This document shows positions 33,765 to 42,534 of a stretch of DNA of 64,000 nucleotides, in pieces. The translations under genes were made by a program, and so were the position numbers. The stretch's first letter is position 1; each line of letters opens with the position of its first letter. The stretch is from Novosphingobium malaysiense (GTDB lineage Bacteria; Pseudomonadota; Alphaproteobacteria; Sphingomonadales; Sphingomonadaceae), in NCBI RefSeq assembly GCF_000802225.1, contig NZ_JTDI01000007.1:186001-250000 (forward strand), read 5' to 3'. The notes under the pieces were generated by a model, which saw only the letters and a list, made by a program, of their open reading frames with translations, ran no database searches and was not told the DNA's origin.

Positions 33765-34651
33765 CCGGGAAGGCCGCGTTGGCGCTCCCTGCGGGACGCC
33801 CCGGCTACCCGGCCCCGCCCGACCTTGCCGAGCGACGGGCTCAGATGGCGGCGGGAATCGCTGCCGGCGCCTTCGCGACCAGGGCGCCGCCGGTCGAAAC
33901 CGAAATGGCCGGCCTGCGCACGCTGCGTTTCGAGGCCCCGGGCACGCCGCGTGGCTACATGCTGCAACTGCACGGCGGGGGCTTTCGCATCGGGCGGCCC
34001 GAATTCGAAGGGCCGTTGTCCGAGGCCCTCGCCGAACGATGCGGCGTGAGCGTGGTCGTGCCGCAGTATCGGCTTTCGCCGGAAACGCCCTTTCCGGGCG
34101 GTCTCAACGACGCGCTGGCCGCGCTGGAGGCCTTGCACGCCGAAGCCGGCGATGCGCCGCTGATCGTCTCTGGCGATTCCGCCGGTGCCGGCCTTGCCGC
34201 CAGCATCGGGCTCATGGCCGCTGCCGGACAGACGCCGCCCGTCGCTGCTGTCATCATGCTCTCGCCCTGGCTCGATCTGAGCGTCACGGCGCCAAGCTAT
34301 GCCGCAAATGCCGACACCGACCCCCTGTTCGGCACGGAATCGGCGCAACTGGCGGCCGACCTCTATCTTCAAGGCTTCGATCCCTACCACCCACTGGCCT
34401 CGCCGGTTCATTGCAACGATGCCGATCTTGCGGGCTTTCCGCCCAGCCTGATCAGCGTCGGAACCGGCGAGGTTCTTTTGGACGATGCCCTGCGCTTCCA
34501 TGCCCGGCTGGAAGCGGCCGGCCGCCCCAGCCGCCTTGTTGCTATCGACGGTATGGAACACGTCGCGATCGTGCGCGGGTTCGACTTGCCGGGAGCCCGG
34601 GAGACATTCACCGCGCTCGTCGAGTTCATTGATGGAATTCTCGCTGGATGA
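33761..34651 (+). CDS. Alpha/beta hydrolase, hormone-sensitive lipase family
   Basis: 296 residues. It shows HGGGF (oxyanion hole) near residue 69 and GDSAG (nucleophile) near residue 145. SPWLDLSVTA and MEHVAIVRGF near the end (catalytic His) also match family IV esterases. No signal peptide. The start ATG 33761 overlaps the stop of the LLM gene (ATGA). It would hydrolyse a small ester or lactone; coupling to the LLM enzyme makes a lactone product of that enzyme a plausible substrate. The following SDR starts 107 bases later. Confidence 0.9.
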   Translation: MTGKAALALPAGRPGYPAPPDLAERRAQMAAGIAAGAFATRAPPVETEMAGLRTLRFEAPGTPRGYMLQLHGGGFRIGRPEFEGPLSEALAERCGVSVVVPQYRLSPETPFPGGLNDALAALEALHAEAGDAPLIVSGDSAGAGLAASIGLMAAAGQTPPVAAVIMLSPWLDLSVTAPSYAANADTDPLFGTESAQLAADLYLQGFDPYHPLASPVHCNDADLAGFPPSLISVGTGEVLLDDALRFHARLEAAGRPSRLVAIDGMEHVAIVRGFDLPGARETFTALVEFIDGILAG

Positions 34652-34758
34652 TCCCGCCGAGGCGAAGACTGAACACACGTTCAAATTTCCGTCTTTCTCG
34701 CCTCCGATTTGTACCGTAGCCCTAGGCATTGAAAACAAGCAAACGGGAGAGAATTGTC

Positions 34759-35508
34759 ATGAGCTACAAAGTCGCCGTCGTCACCGGTGCCGCCGCAGGG
34801 ATCGGGGCCGCCTGTTCCAAACGCCTCGCCAGAGAAGGCGTGGCCGTTGCCGTGCTCGATCTCGATGCCGAGCGCTGCGCCGATACGGTCAAGGCGATCA
34901 AGGACGCCGGCGGCACGGCCATCGCGGTAGGCGCCGACGTTTCCGACCGCGCCTCGGTCAAGGCCGGGCTGGAGCAGGTTCGCGAACAGCTCGGTCCGAT
35001 TGCGATCCTCGTGAACAATGCCGGTGTGACCGACTTCACGCCCTTCGAGGAGCTGACCGACGAGCGCTGGGACTTCATCTACGCCGTGAACGTGCGCGGC
35101 CTTTTCGTGATGACCCAGGAATGCCTGCCCGACATGAAGAACGCGGGCTGGGGCCGTATCGTCAACATCTCGTCCTCAAGCGCGCAGACGGGCGCGATCA
35201 ACATGATCCCCTACAGCTCCTCCAAAGGCGCCGTGGTCACCATGACCCGCTCGATGGCGCAGGAATTCGGCCCTTACGGCATCACCGTGAACAACATCCC
35301 GCCAGGCTCGGTCATGGGCACGATCATGTCGGAGGCGAACCGCGAGAAGTTCCAGATCCCCACCGAGGTGCTGCTCCAGACCATCCCGGTGCGTCGCATG
35401 GGCGAGCCCGACGATATCGCCAACGCCTGCGCCTGGCTGTGCGACGAGCGCAGCGGCTACGTCACCGGCCAGACCATCGGCGTGAACGGCGGCCGCGTCG
35501 TCACCTGA
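34759..35508 (+). CDS. Short-chain dehydrogenase/reductase (SDR)
   Basis: 249-residue classical SDR: TGAAAGIG near residue 9, DLDAE after strand two (NAD preference), NNAGVTDF, serine in NISSSSAQTG, YSSSK (YxxxK), and a standard C-terminal GQTIGVNGGRVVT. The start ATG 34759 has ACGGGAGAGA before it; an upstream ATG adds ten unlike residues. It is the last gene of the plus-strand set that follows the AraC regulator. The 107-base gap before it is AT-richer than the region, so it may have its own promoter. The substrate is unknown. Confidence 0.9.
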   Translation: MSYKVAVVTGAAAGIGAACSKRLAREGVAVAVLDLDAERCADTVKAIKDAGGTAIAVGADVSDRASVKAGLEQVREQLGPIAILVNNAGVTDFTPFEELTDERWDFIYAVNVRGLFVMTQECLPDMKNAGWGRIVNISSSSAQTGAINMIPYSSSKGAVVTMTRSMAQEFGPYGITVNNIPPGSVMGTIMSEANREKFQIPTEVLLQTIPVRRMGEPDDIANACAWLCDERSGYVTGQTIGVNGGRVVT

Positions 35509-35554
35509 GCGGAATCACCACCGGCGTCATTCGCGCACCGGTGTCGCCGGAAAA

Positions 35555-35586
35555 GAGCAAGGGCCGGTGACTTTCGTCACCGGCCC
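35555..35586 (-). terminator. Hairpin terminator for the ppa gene
   Basis: GGGCCGGTGA-CTTTCG-TCACCGGCCC (35561-35586), a perfect 10-base stem, is followed on the minus strand by TTGCTCTTTT. It lies 45 bases past the ppa stop and 52 bases past the SDR stop, so it could also limit plus-strand read-through. Confidence 0.75.
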
Positions 35587-35631
35587 CGATCCACATGGGG
35601 GAGTGGACCTCGTAGATCCCGAATACTGAAT

Positions 35632-36171
35632 TCAGGCGGCTACAGAGCTTTTATAGCGATCAATTGCTTCCAATACGATCTTTCTCGCGTCTTCAGCGCC
35701 GCCCCACGTCCCGATCCGTACCCACTTTTCCTTTTCAAGATCTTTATAGTGCGTGAAAAAGTGCTCGATCTGCTTGAACACGATTTCCGGCAGATCGTCC
35801 TTCTCGTTGACGTTCGTGTAGTACGGAAAGGTCGAATCGACCGGCACGCAGACCAGCTTCTCGTCGCCGCCGTGTTCGTCTTCGAGGTTGAGAACGGCAA
35901 TCGGGCGGGCACGAACCACGCAGCCGGGAATGAACGGCGAGCGGGCCACGACCAGCGCATCGAGCGGGTCACCGTCGGGCGAAAGGGTGTGCGGCACGAA
36001 GCCGTAATTGGCCGGGTAGCGCATCGGCGTATGCAGGATCCGGTCTACGAAAAGCGCGCCCGAATCCTTGTCGAATTCATATTTCACCGGCTCGCCGCCG
36101 ATCGGAACCTCGATGATGACGTTGAGGCTTTCCGGCGGATTGTCGCCAACAGGAACCTTGTCGATGCGCAT
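35632..36171 (-). CDS. ppa: Inorganic pyrophosphatase
   Basis: 179 residues, the normal size of family I soluble pyrophosphatase. It hydrolyses pyrophosphate to phosphate and so drives biosynthetic reactions. Signature parts are VKYEFDKDSGALFVDRIL, MRYPANYGFVPHTLSPDGDP and GDPLDALVVARSP, holding the metal-binding aspartates. The start ATG 36171 is preceded by GGAAAGAAGG. It stands alone, ending at a hairpin terminator, with the M61 peptidase gene upstream on the same strand (111 bases). Confidence 0.97.
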   Translation of the reverse strand: MRIDKVPVGDNPPESLNVIIEVPIGGEPVKYEFDKDSGALFVDRILHTPMRYPANYGFVPHTLSPDGDPLDALVVARSPFIPGCVVRARPIAVLNLEDEHGGDEKLVCVPVDSTFPYYTNVNEKDDLPEIVFKQIEHFFTHYKDLEKEKWVRIGTWGGAEDARKIVLEAIDRYKSSVAA

Positions 36172-36282
36172 GATGATCCTTCTTTCCTGGCACTCTTTGT
36201 CCTGAGGCCGGTTGAGAGCAAGATGCGCGCGACTTAGCCTTGGCTTTATTGCACTGCAACAGCCTTCTCGCTGATGCGAAAT

Positions 36283-38226
36283 TTAGTTGCGTCTAGGCGC
36301 CAGCAAGCGGTCGAGACCGTTGGTCTTGCCGGGCGTTTCGGACTCCAGCCAGGGCCAGCGCAGGCCTCCGTGATAGTCGATGGAGACAGTCTCGTAACGG
36401 TCTCCGCGCTTCACCAGCAGCGCGATCGGCTTGGCACCGGGATCCTTGGCCGCCGTGATCGCGTCGCTGATCACGCCCTTGTTGTAGGCGCGGCCATTGA
36501 CGGCGACGATTTTCACCCCGTTGATGATGCCGGCGTTGTACCCCGGCCCGTCCCACAGCGCCGAGGTCACGTTGCCCTCGTTGTCCAGCGAGAAGCCCAG
36601 CGAATAGGTGAGGTCGAGCGTCTTTCGCGCATCGGCGATGCCTTGCGAATAGGGGTTCGGCTTTTCCTTCCACACCAGCTTGTACCCCGCCATTTCCACG
36701 CCTTTCATCGGCGCCGGCTGGCCGGGGAGGTACAGGCGGGTGCGCAGGAACGACGCCCAGTCGTAGGGATAGACGCCATTGAGCGTCGAGACGACGTCGT
36801 CGAAGGTATAGGTAAGCTCGCCCCAGTCACCGTCGCGCATGCCGAAGAACGCCTTGGCGAAATCGTCGAGCCCCTTTCGTCCGTTGGTGCCCTTGCGGAT
36901 GATCTGGTCGGCCTCGAGCCAGGTCAGCGCACCTTCCACGTAGTAGTCTTCGCTACGGGTGAGCGACGTGTAGGGAAGCGGACGGCGACGCGCGAGTTGC
37001 GGTGCAGCAGTGGTGTCCTCCACCGAACGCCACCCCCGGCCCGGCGTACCCTCGGCGTACTTGGCCACGGCATTGGCGAACATGCCGAGCACCGTGTCCT
37101 TCTTCTGCACGCCCGAACGCGCCGCGAGGACATAGCCCCAGAACTGCGTCTGGCCTTCATAGACCCACAGCAGCGTGTTCTGCATCGGCTGTTGGTAGTC
37201 GGGCGTCCACAGGTCGGCCGGACGGCGATACTTGCCGTTCCAGCTGTGCACGAACTCGTGCGGGATCACGTTGTGGTCCCAGTCCATCTCGTCCCAGTTG
37301 ATCCAGGACTTGGGCTCGTACTGGTTCTCGCTCGAACGGTGATGCTCGAGACCGATGCCGCCCATACGGTCGGTCAGGGCGAGCAGGAAATCATAGTGAT
37401 CGAAGTGTCGCGCCCCGAATGTCAGCAACGCCTGATCCACCAGATTGCGATAGGTCTGCAGGTGCTGCGGCGAAATCGCCAGCAGTTCGGGTTCGTCGGC
37501 AACCACGTCGAGCGAGACGTCATGGCCGAGGTCCCAGCGCTCGGCGTGGATCCCCGCGAAGATCGGCGAATCGACCAGCCGCTCGTAGTCCGTCGCCGTC
37601 CAGGTCAGCGTATTGCCCTGGCGGGCCTTGCCGTCGAGCGCTGTGAAAACGGTCCAGCTGTCGGGAACGGTGACGGTCGGCTTGACCTCGATGCCGCGCA
37701 CGTAGTGGCCGGCCGGGTAGAGGCTCATCTTCTCCCACTGCAGGTTGAGCATTTCCTGCGTCATGGTGATGCGTCCTTCGCTGGACCGCACGGGAGAGGT
37801 GTGTACGAACCTGGCGGTCACCGTCCTGGTGCCCTCGGGCAGCGAGAGGTGGAAGGCATTGACCGCGACCGTATCACGCACCCACGGGATTTCCTTGCCG
37901 TCAGCGTAGAAATGGATGTCCGCCAGCATGGCGTAGGGCCCGGTTTCCGAGTGGTTGCCCGGCAGCCAGCCGGGCTGGAGCAAGGTCAGGCTGGTCTTGC
38001 CGGGCTCGACCGGAAATTCCTCGGTCACCCGATAGATGCCGTGTTCGACGTCGCTTGCATCGATATTGAGCGCCACGGTACCTGGATAGGGCACGTCCCT
38101 CGCCGCCGGAATCGGCGCAGGCAGGGCCGGCGCCATCGGCGTGGTCCGGGCAGGATCCTGGGCCATCGCCGAAGCGGAAAGGGAAAGGAGGGCTGAGAGC
38201 GTCGCGACCGCAGTGAGATATTTCAT
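36283..38226 (-). CDS. M61-family glycyl aminopeptidase-like peptidase with PDZ domain
   Basis: 647 residues from ATG 38226. Residues 1 to about 22 (MKYLTAVATLSALLSLSASA, then MAQ) form a signal peptide, so the enzyme is exported. The zinc motif is VIPHEFVHSWNG (HExxH). A glutamate downstream (WVYEGQTQF) is the likely third ligand. A C-terminal PDZ-like domain (SLGFSLDNEGNVTSALWDGP, then VNGRAYNKGVI) matches the M61 layout. Members remove N-terminal glycine or alanine. It is divergent from hisS, with starts only 105 bases apart. Longer upstream starts would place hydrophilic residues before the signal and are rejected. Confidence 0.93.
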   Translation of the reverse strand: MKYLTAVATLSALLSLSASAMAQDPARTTPMAPALPAPIPAARDVPYPGTVALNIDASDVEHGIYRVTEEFPVEPGKTSLTLLQPGWLPGNHSETGPYAMLADIHFYADGKEIPWVRDTVAVNAFHLSLPEGTRTVTARFVHTSPVRSSEGRITMTQEMLNLQWEKMSLYPAGHYVRGIEVKPTVTVPDSWTVFTALDGKARQGNTLTWTATDYERLVDSPIFAGIHAERWDLGHDVSLDVVADEPELLAISPQHLQTYRNLVDQALLTFGARHFDHYDFLLALTDRMGGIGLEHHRSSENQYEPKSWINWDEMDWDHNVIPHEFVHSWNGKYRRPADLWTPDYQQPMQNTLLWVYEGQTQFWGYVLAARSGVQKKDTVLGMFANAVAKYAEGTPGRGWRSVEDTTAAPQLARRRPLPYTSLTRSEDYYVEGALTWLEADQIIRKGTNGRKGLDDFAKAFFGMRDGDWGELTYTFDDVVSTLNGVYPYDWASFLRTRLYLPGQPAPMKGVEMAGYKLVWKEKPNPYSQGIADARKTLDLTYSLGFSLDNEGNVTSALWDGPGYNAGIINGVKIVAVNGRAYNKGVISDAITAAKDPGAKPIALLVKRGDRYETVSIDYHGGLRWPWLESETPGKTNGLDRLLAPRRN

Positions 38227-38330
38227 TGCGCGTATCTTTGCGTCGGTTGCCCCGTTTGGCAACCATCCAATATGCGAGAGCGCGTGGGACCACTTTATCG
38301 CGGCGCCCATTCGGGCTAAGCGCGCGCCTT

Positions 38331-39575
38331 ATGAGCAACACACCACAGGCAATCCGCGGAACCCAGGACATTTTCGGCCCCGACGCCGAGGCCTTCGCGC
38401 ATGTCGTCGAGACCTTCGAGCGCGTCCGCAAGCTCTATCGCTTTCGCCGAGTGGAAATGCCGGTGTTCGAGAAGACCGCGGTGTTCTCGCGCTCGCTGGG
38501 CGAGACCACCGACGTCGTTTCCAAGGAAATGTACTCGTTCGAGGACCGCGGCGGCGAATCGCTGACGCTGCGCCCCGAATTCACTGCCGGCATCGCCCGC
38601 GCCTACCTCACCAACGGCTGGAAGCAGTTCGCCCCGCTCAAACTGGCGACCCACGGCCCGCTGTTCCGCTACGAGCGCCCGCAGAAGGGGCGCTACCGCC
38701 AGTTCCACCAGATCGACGCCGAGATCATCGGCGCTGCCGAACCGATGGTCGATGTGGAGCTACTGCTCATGGCCGACCAGCTCCTCAAGGAACTGGGCAT
38801 CTCCGAAGGCGTGACGCTGCAGCTCAACACGCTGGGCGATGCCGAGAGCCGCGAGGCCTGGCGCGCCGCGCTGGTCGAGTACTTCCTCGACCACAGGGCC
38901 TCGCTCAGCGAGGATTCGCAGGAGCGGCTGCAGCGCAATCCGCTGCGCATCCTCGATTCCAAGGATCCGCGCGACAAGCCCTTTACCGCCGATGCGCCGA
39001 AGATCGACGACTTCCTTTCGGCCGAGGCACAGGACTTCTTCGGGGCCGTGACACAAGGGCTCGAGGCCGCCTCGGTGGACTTCGTCCGAGCCCCGGCCCT
39101 TGTGCGCGGTCTGGACTACTACAGGCACACTGCTTTCGAATTTGTGACAGACCGTTTGGGCGCGCAGGGCACTGTCCTTGGCGGAGGCCGCTACGACGGC
39201 CTGCTGGAAGCACTAGGCGGCCCGGCCACCCCTGCGGTCGGCTGGGCAGCAGGCATCGAACGCCTCGCCATGCTCGTGTCCGATGCCGGCATCGGCGGAG
39301 AACCGCCGCTGACCTGCATCCTCGCGGTCGAAGACGATGCAGCCCTGCCCTATGCCCAGAAGGCCATCGCTATTTTGCGCCACCAGGGAATCGCCGCCGA
39401 GATGATCGCCACCGGCAGCCCGCGCAAGCGCTTCGACAAGGCCGTGAAACTGGGCGCGAAAGTGCTCGTCTCGTTCGTGATGCGCGACGGCGCCCCCGTC
39501 GCCAACCTGCGCGCGGCCGAACCGACTGCCGATTACCTCGCGGTCGAGCAGGTCATCCAGACGATCCAGTCGTGA
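38331..39575 (+). CDS. hisS: Histidyl-tRNA synthetase
   Basis: 414 residues, class II aminoacyl-tRNA synthetase. Motif 2 is visible in HGPLFRYERPQKGRYRQFHQ, the histidine-specific region in VRGLDYYRHTAFEF and motif 3 in GWAAGIERLAML. It charges tRNA-His with histidine. I chose ATG 38331 (MSNTPQAIRGTQDIF), where homology begins; an in-frame start at 38226 adds 35 Arg-rich residues with no support. Its stop overlaps the prfA GTG start, and prmC follows with overlap, so the three translation genes form one operon. It is in the divergent promoter region with the M61 gene. Confidence 0.97.
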   Translation: MSNTPQAIRGTQDIFGPDAEAFAHVVETFERVRKLYRFRRVEMPVFEKTAVFSRSLGETTDVVSKEMYSFEDRGGESLTLRPEFTAGIARAYLTNGWKQFAPLKLATHGPLFRYERPQKGRYRQFHQIDAEIIGAAEPMVDVELLLMADQLLKELGISEGVTLQLNTLGDAESREAWRAALVEYFLDHRASLSEDSQERLQRNPLRILDSKDPRDKPFTADAPKIDDFLSAEAQDFFGAVTQGLEAASVDFVRAPALVRGLDYYRHTAFEFVTDRLGAQGTVLGGGRYDGLLEALGGPATPAVGWAAGIERLAMLVSDAGIGGEPPLTCILAVEDDAALPYAQKAIAILRHQGIAAEMIATGSPRKRFDKAVKLGAKVLVSFVMRDGAPVANLRAAEPTADYLAVEQVIQTIQS

Positions 39576-40642
39576 GCGTCTCCGACGATCGCCTCGCGCA
39601 GATCGCGCACCGCTTTGCCGAGCTGGAAGCCCGGCTCGCCTCTGGCACGCTTGAAGGCGATGCCTTCGTCGCCGCGAGCCGCGACTATGCGGAGCTGGAA
39701 CCCGTCGCACGGGTCGCGGCGGACGTGGCCTCCATGCGCGGCGAACTGGCCTCGTTGCAAAAGCTCGACGATCCTGATCCGGACATGCGCGAACTGGCCG
39801 AAGAGGAAATCGCCCGCATCAAGGAAGAGTTGCCCGAGGCCGAACGCCAGCTTGCCGTCGCCATGCTCCCGCGCGACGCGGCGGACCAGCGCCCGGCCAT
39901 GCTGGAAATCCGCGCCGGCACCGGCGGCGACGAAGCGGCGCTGTTCGCCGCCGATCTCTACCGCATGTACGAACGCTATGCCGCCGAGCAGGGCTGGAAG
40001 GTCGAAATGATCTCCGCCAATGCCAGCGATATCGGCGGCTTCAAGGAAGTCGTCGCCAACGTGACGGGCACCGGCGTGTTCGCCAAGCTCAAGTTCGAAT
40101 CCGGCGTCCACCGCGTCCAGCGCGTGCCGGTGACCGAGAGCGGCGGGCGTATCCATACCTCGGCGGCAACCGTCGCCGTCCTGCCCGAGCCCAGCGAAGT
40201 CGATGTCCAGATCGAGGACAAGGACCTCAAGATCGACATCTACCGGGCCTCCGGCGCGGGTGGCCAGCACGTCAACACCACCGATTCGGCCGTGCGCATC
40301 ACCCACCTGCCTTCCGGGATCGTCGTCACTCAGCAGGACGAGCGCAGCCAGCACAAGAACAAGGCCAAGGCGATGCAGGTCCTACGCGCGCGCCTCTACG
40401 AGAAGATGCGCGAGGAAGCACAGGGTGCCGAAGCCGAAGCGCGCAAGGCGATGGTCGGCTCGGGCGACCGCTCCGAGCGCATCCGCACCTACAACTTCCC
40501 GCAGGGCCGCGTGACCGACCACCGCATCAACCTCACCCTGCACCGCCTGCCCGAAATCCTCGAAGGGCCCGGGCTGGGCGAGCTGATCGACGCATTGATC
40601 GCCGAAGACGAAGCCAAGCGCCTGGCGGCGATGGATGCCTGA
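39572..40642 (+). CDS. prfA: Peptide chain release factor 1
   Basis: 356 residues. The peptidyl-hydrolysis motif GGQ lies in GAGGQHVNTTDSAVRITHLP near residue 230, and RVPVTESGGRIHTSAATVAV precedes it. It recognises UAA and UAG stop codons and releases the peptide. The start is GTG 39572, overlapping the hisS stop as GTGA; other candidates would cut the conserved N-terminal helices. The following prmC gene overlaps the end by 8 bases. This pairing of a release factor with the methyltransferase that modifies its GGQ glutamine is conserved and functionally sensible. Confidence 0.97.
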   Translation: MSVSDDRLAQIAHRFAELEARLASGTLEGDAFVAASRDYAELEPVARVAADVASMRGELASLQKLDDPDPDMRELAEEEIARIKEELPEAERQLAVAMLPRDAADQRPAMLEIRAGTGGDEAALFAADLYRMYERYAAEQGWKVEMISANASDIGGFKEVVANVTGTGVFAKLKFESGVHRVQRVPVTESGGRIHTSAATVAVLPEPSEVDVQIEDKDLKIDIYRASGAGGQHVNTTDSAVRITHLPSGIVVTQQDERSQHKNKAKAMQVLRARLYEKMREEAQGAEAEARKAMVGSGDRSERIRTYNFPQGRVTDHRINLTLHRLPEILEGPGLGELIDALIAEDEAKRLAAMDA

Positions 40643-41501
40643 CGGTCGCAGTGCTGCCTGCGTTGCCGACGCGATACGCGCCGCCGCCGTCCGCCTGGAG
40701 GCCACCAGCGACACCGCTCGGCTCGATGCCGAAGTGCTCATGGCCCATGCCCTGGGTGTATCCCGTTCCGATCTGCTGCTGCGCCATATGCGCAGCGAGG
40801 CGCCAGCCGGCTACCCGGCACTGGTCGACCGGCGCGCGGCCCACGAGCCGGTTGCCTACATCACCGGGCAACAGGAGTTCTTCGGCCTGCCGTTCATGGT
40901 GACACCGGAGGTCCTGATCCCGCGCGGCGATTCCGAAGTCCTGGTGGAAACGGCGCTTAAGGCCCGGCCCGGTGCGCGCAGCGTGCTCGACTGCGGCACC
41001 GGTTCGGGCGCGCTGCTGCTGGCGGTGCTGGCCAACCTCCCGCAGGCCCGCGGCACCGGTATCGACAGTTCTCCTGGCGCCCTCGCCGTCGCCGCGAGCA
41101 ACGCCCGCACCCTCGGCCTAGACGAACGGGCGCGAATGATGGCGGCGGACTGGCACCGGGCAGGCTGGTCGGAAACACTCGGCGGGCCGTTCGACCTGAT
41201 CCTCGCCAATCCTCCCTATGTCGAGAACGACGCCGAGCTGGATACCTCGGTTTGCGAATACGAACCAGCCGGCGCGCTGTTTTCCGGTCCGGACGGGCTC
41301 GACGACTATCGCATACTCGTGCCGCAGTTGCCTGCCCTCATGGCGCCCGGAGGCCTTGCCCTGGTGGAAATCGGACATCGCCAGGCAGAGGCCGTAAGCG
41401 CCATCGGCCAAGCCGCCGGGATGGCCGCCACGATCCACCACGATCTGGCGAACCGGCCAAGAGTTATCGCCTTTTCCGCAGTTTTGAACGGACAGCGATA
41501 A
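40635..41501 (+). CDS. prmC: Release factor glutamine methyltransferase
   Basis: 288 residues. It has the S-adenosylmethionine site VLDCGTGSGALLLAVLANLP and the catalytic NPPY in LILANPPYVEND, with YITGQQEFFGLPFMVTPEVL, a PrmC signature. It methylates the glutamine of the GGQ motif in release factors. The start ATG 40635 overlaps the end of prfA; an ATG at 40631 is out of frame. It closes the hisS-prfA-prmC operon. A 235-base gap follows before the DUF4167 gene; it holds a small hairpin (CGCGGTG-TGGGG-CACCGCG near 41608) and no gene. Confidence 0.95.
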   Translation: MPDGRSAACVADAIRAAAVRLEATSDTARLDAEVLMAHALGVSRSDLLLRHMRSEAPAGYPALVDRRAAHEPVAYITGQQEFFGLPFMVTPEVLIPRGDSEVLVETALKARPGARSVLDCGTGSGALLLAVLANLPQARGTGIDSSPGALAVAASNARTLGLDERARMMAADWHRAGWSETLGGPFDLILANPPYVENDAELDTSVCEYEPAGALFSGPDGLDDYRILVPQLPALMAPGGLALVEIGHRQAEAVSAIGQAAGMAATIHHDLANRPRVIAFSAVLNGQR

Positions 41502-41736
41502 TATTTCTCTTGGAATTCTGCCGCGGAGTGCCTAATGATTACTCGGAGCCGGTTAATGGACGGAACTTCCCATCCCGGTTCTCCTCCATCATTTGCAAGC
41601 GGTCGCGGTGTGGGGCACCGCGGCAAGGCAGATGTGGAAGTCTCGGCACCCGGGGGGTTAGCCGTGATCTTATGACATATGGCACGTCCGTTCCTGATGT
41701 CCGGACGCACGCCAGGGGTTTTGAGGAAAGTTATCC

Positions 41737-42462
41737 TTGAATAACAATCGTGGTAACAACCGTCGGCGCGGCCGCGGCAACAACCGTCAGCAGGGCGGCC
41801 AGCATACGAATCGTATTGACAGCAGGGCCAGGGGCAATGCGCCCCAGCTGCTGGAAAAGTACAAGAAGCTGGCGCACGACGCCCATCTCAACGGAGATCG
41901 CGTAACGGAGGAATACTACCTTCAGTTCGCCGATCACTACTTCCGCGTGATTGCCGATCAAAAGCAGCGCCAGGAAGAAGCGCGACAGGCCCGCCGGGAC
42001 GATCGCTCGCAGGACAACAGCGACGATTCCGGTTCGGATGACGGTTCCTACAGCGACAACAGCCAGTCGCAGAGCAACGCACGCAACGAGCGCGGCCAGT
42101 CCGCGTCTTCCTCTGCCGGCGAGCAGAAGGAGACCAAGGGCAGCGGCGACGAGGAAAGCGGCGAGGATCACTCGATCTACGAACCGGCCGAAAACCCGTT
42201 CCTGCGGGAAAACCGCCCGGCGCGCGCGCCCAAGCAGCCGCGCAAGCCGCGCCGCCGCACGCGCGACGAAGAGGCCGACGGCAGCGACAACGGCGATTCG
42301 GACAAGGAAGGCGAGACCGGCAACCTCGATCCGTCGACCCTGCCGCCTTCGATCTCCAGCAAGGACGAGGCGGGCGAGGAAAAGCCCAAGCGCCGCCGCA
42401 CGCGCAAGACCGCGCCGCCTGCCGAGGATGGCGACGGCAAGCTCGAGGCTGTGAACAGCTAA
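41737..42462 (+). CDS. DUF4167 domain protein, Arg/Gln-rich and largely disordered
   Basis: 241 residues. The first 90 match DUF4167: MNNNRGNNRRRGRGNNRQQG, then ARGNAPQLLEKYKKLAHDAH and YYLQFADHYFRVIADQ. The rest is low-complexity, alternating acidic (DDSGSDDGSYSD) and basic-proline (KPRRRTR, KPKRRRT) blocks. The Arg/Asn/Gly-rich N-terminus is like RNA-binding proteins. The start codon is TTG 41737 with GAGGAAAG upstream. DUF4167 is common in alphaproteobacteria and often follows prfA-prmC, as here, which hints at a link with translation. No function is established. Confidence 0.88.
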   Translation: MNNNRGNNRRRGRGNNRQQGGQHTNRIDSRARGNAPQLLEKYKKLAHDAHLNGDRVTEEYYLQFADHYFRVIADQKQRQEEARQARRDDRSQDNSDDSGSDDGSYSDNSQSQSNARNERGQSASSSAGEQKETKGSGDEESGEDHSIYEPAENPFLRENRPARAPKQPRKPRRRTRDEEADGSDNGDSDKEGETGNLDPSTLPPSISSKDEAGEEKPKRRRTRKTAPPAEDGDGKLEAVNS

Positions 42463-42534
42463 GGTACGACCGGCAGCCCGGCCGACCGCGAGTTCGCTTG
42501 CGTCGTGGCCGGGCAGGTCTACATAGCTTGGCCG

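Noticed and set aside
38226..39575. Longer hisS start at 38226
   Set aside because: The added 35 residues are Arg-rich, overlap the divergent promoter and do not resemble histidyl-tRNA synthetases.
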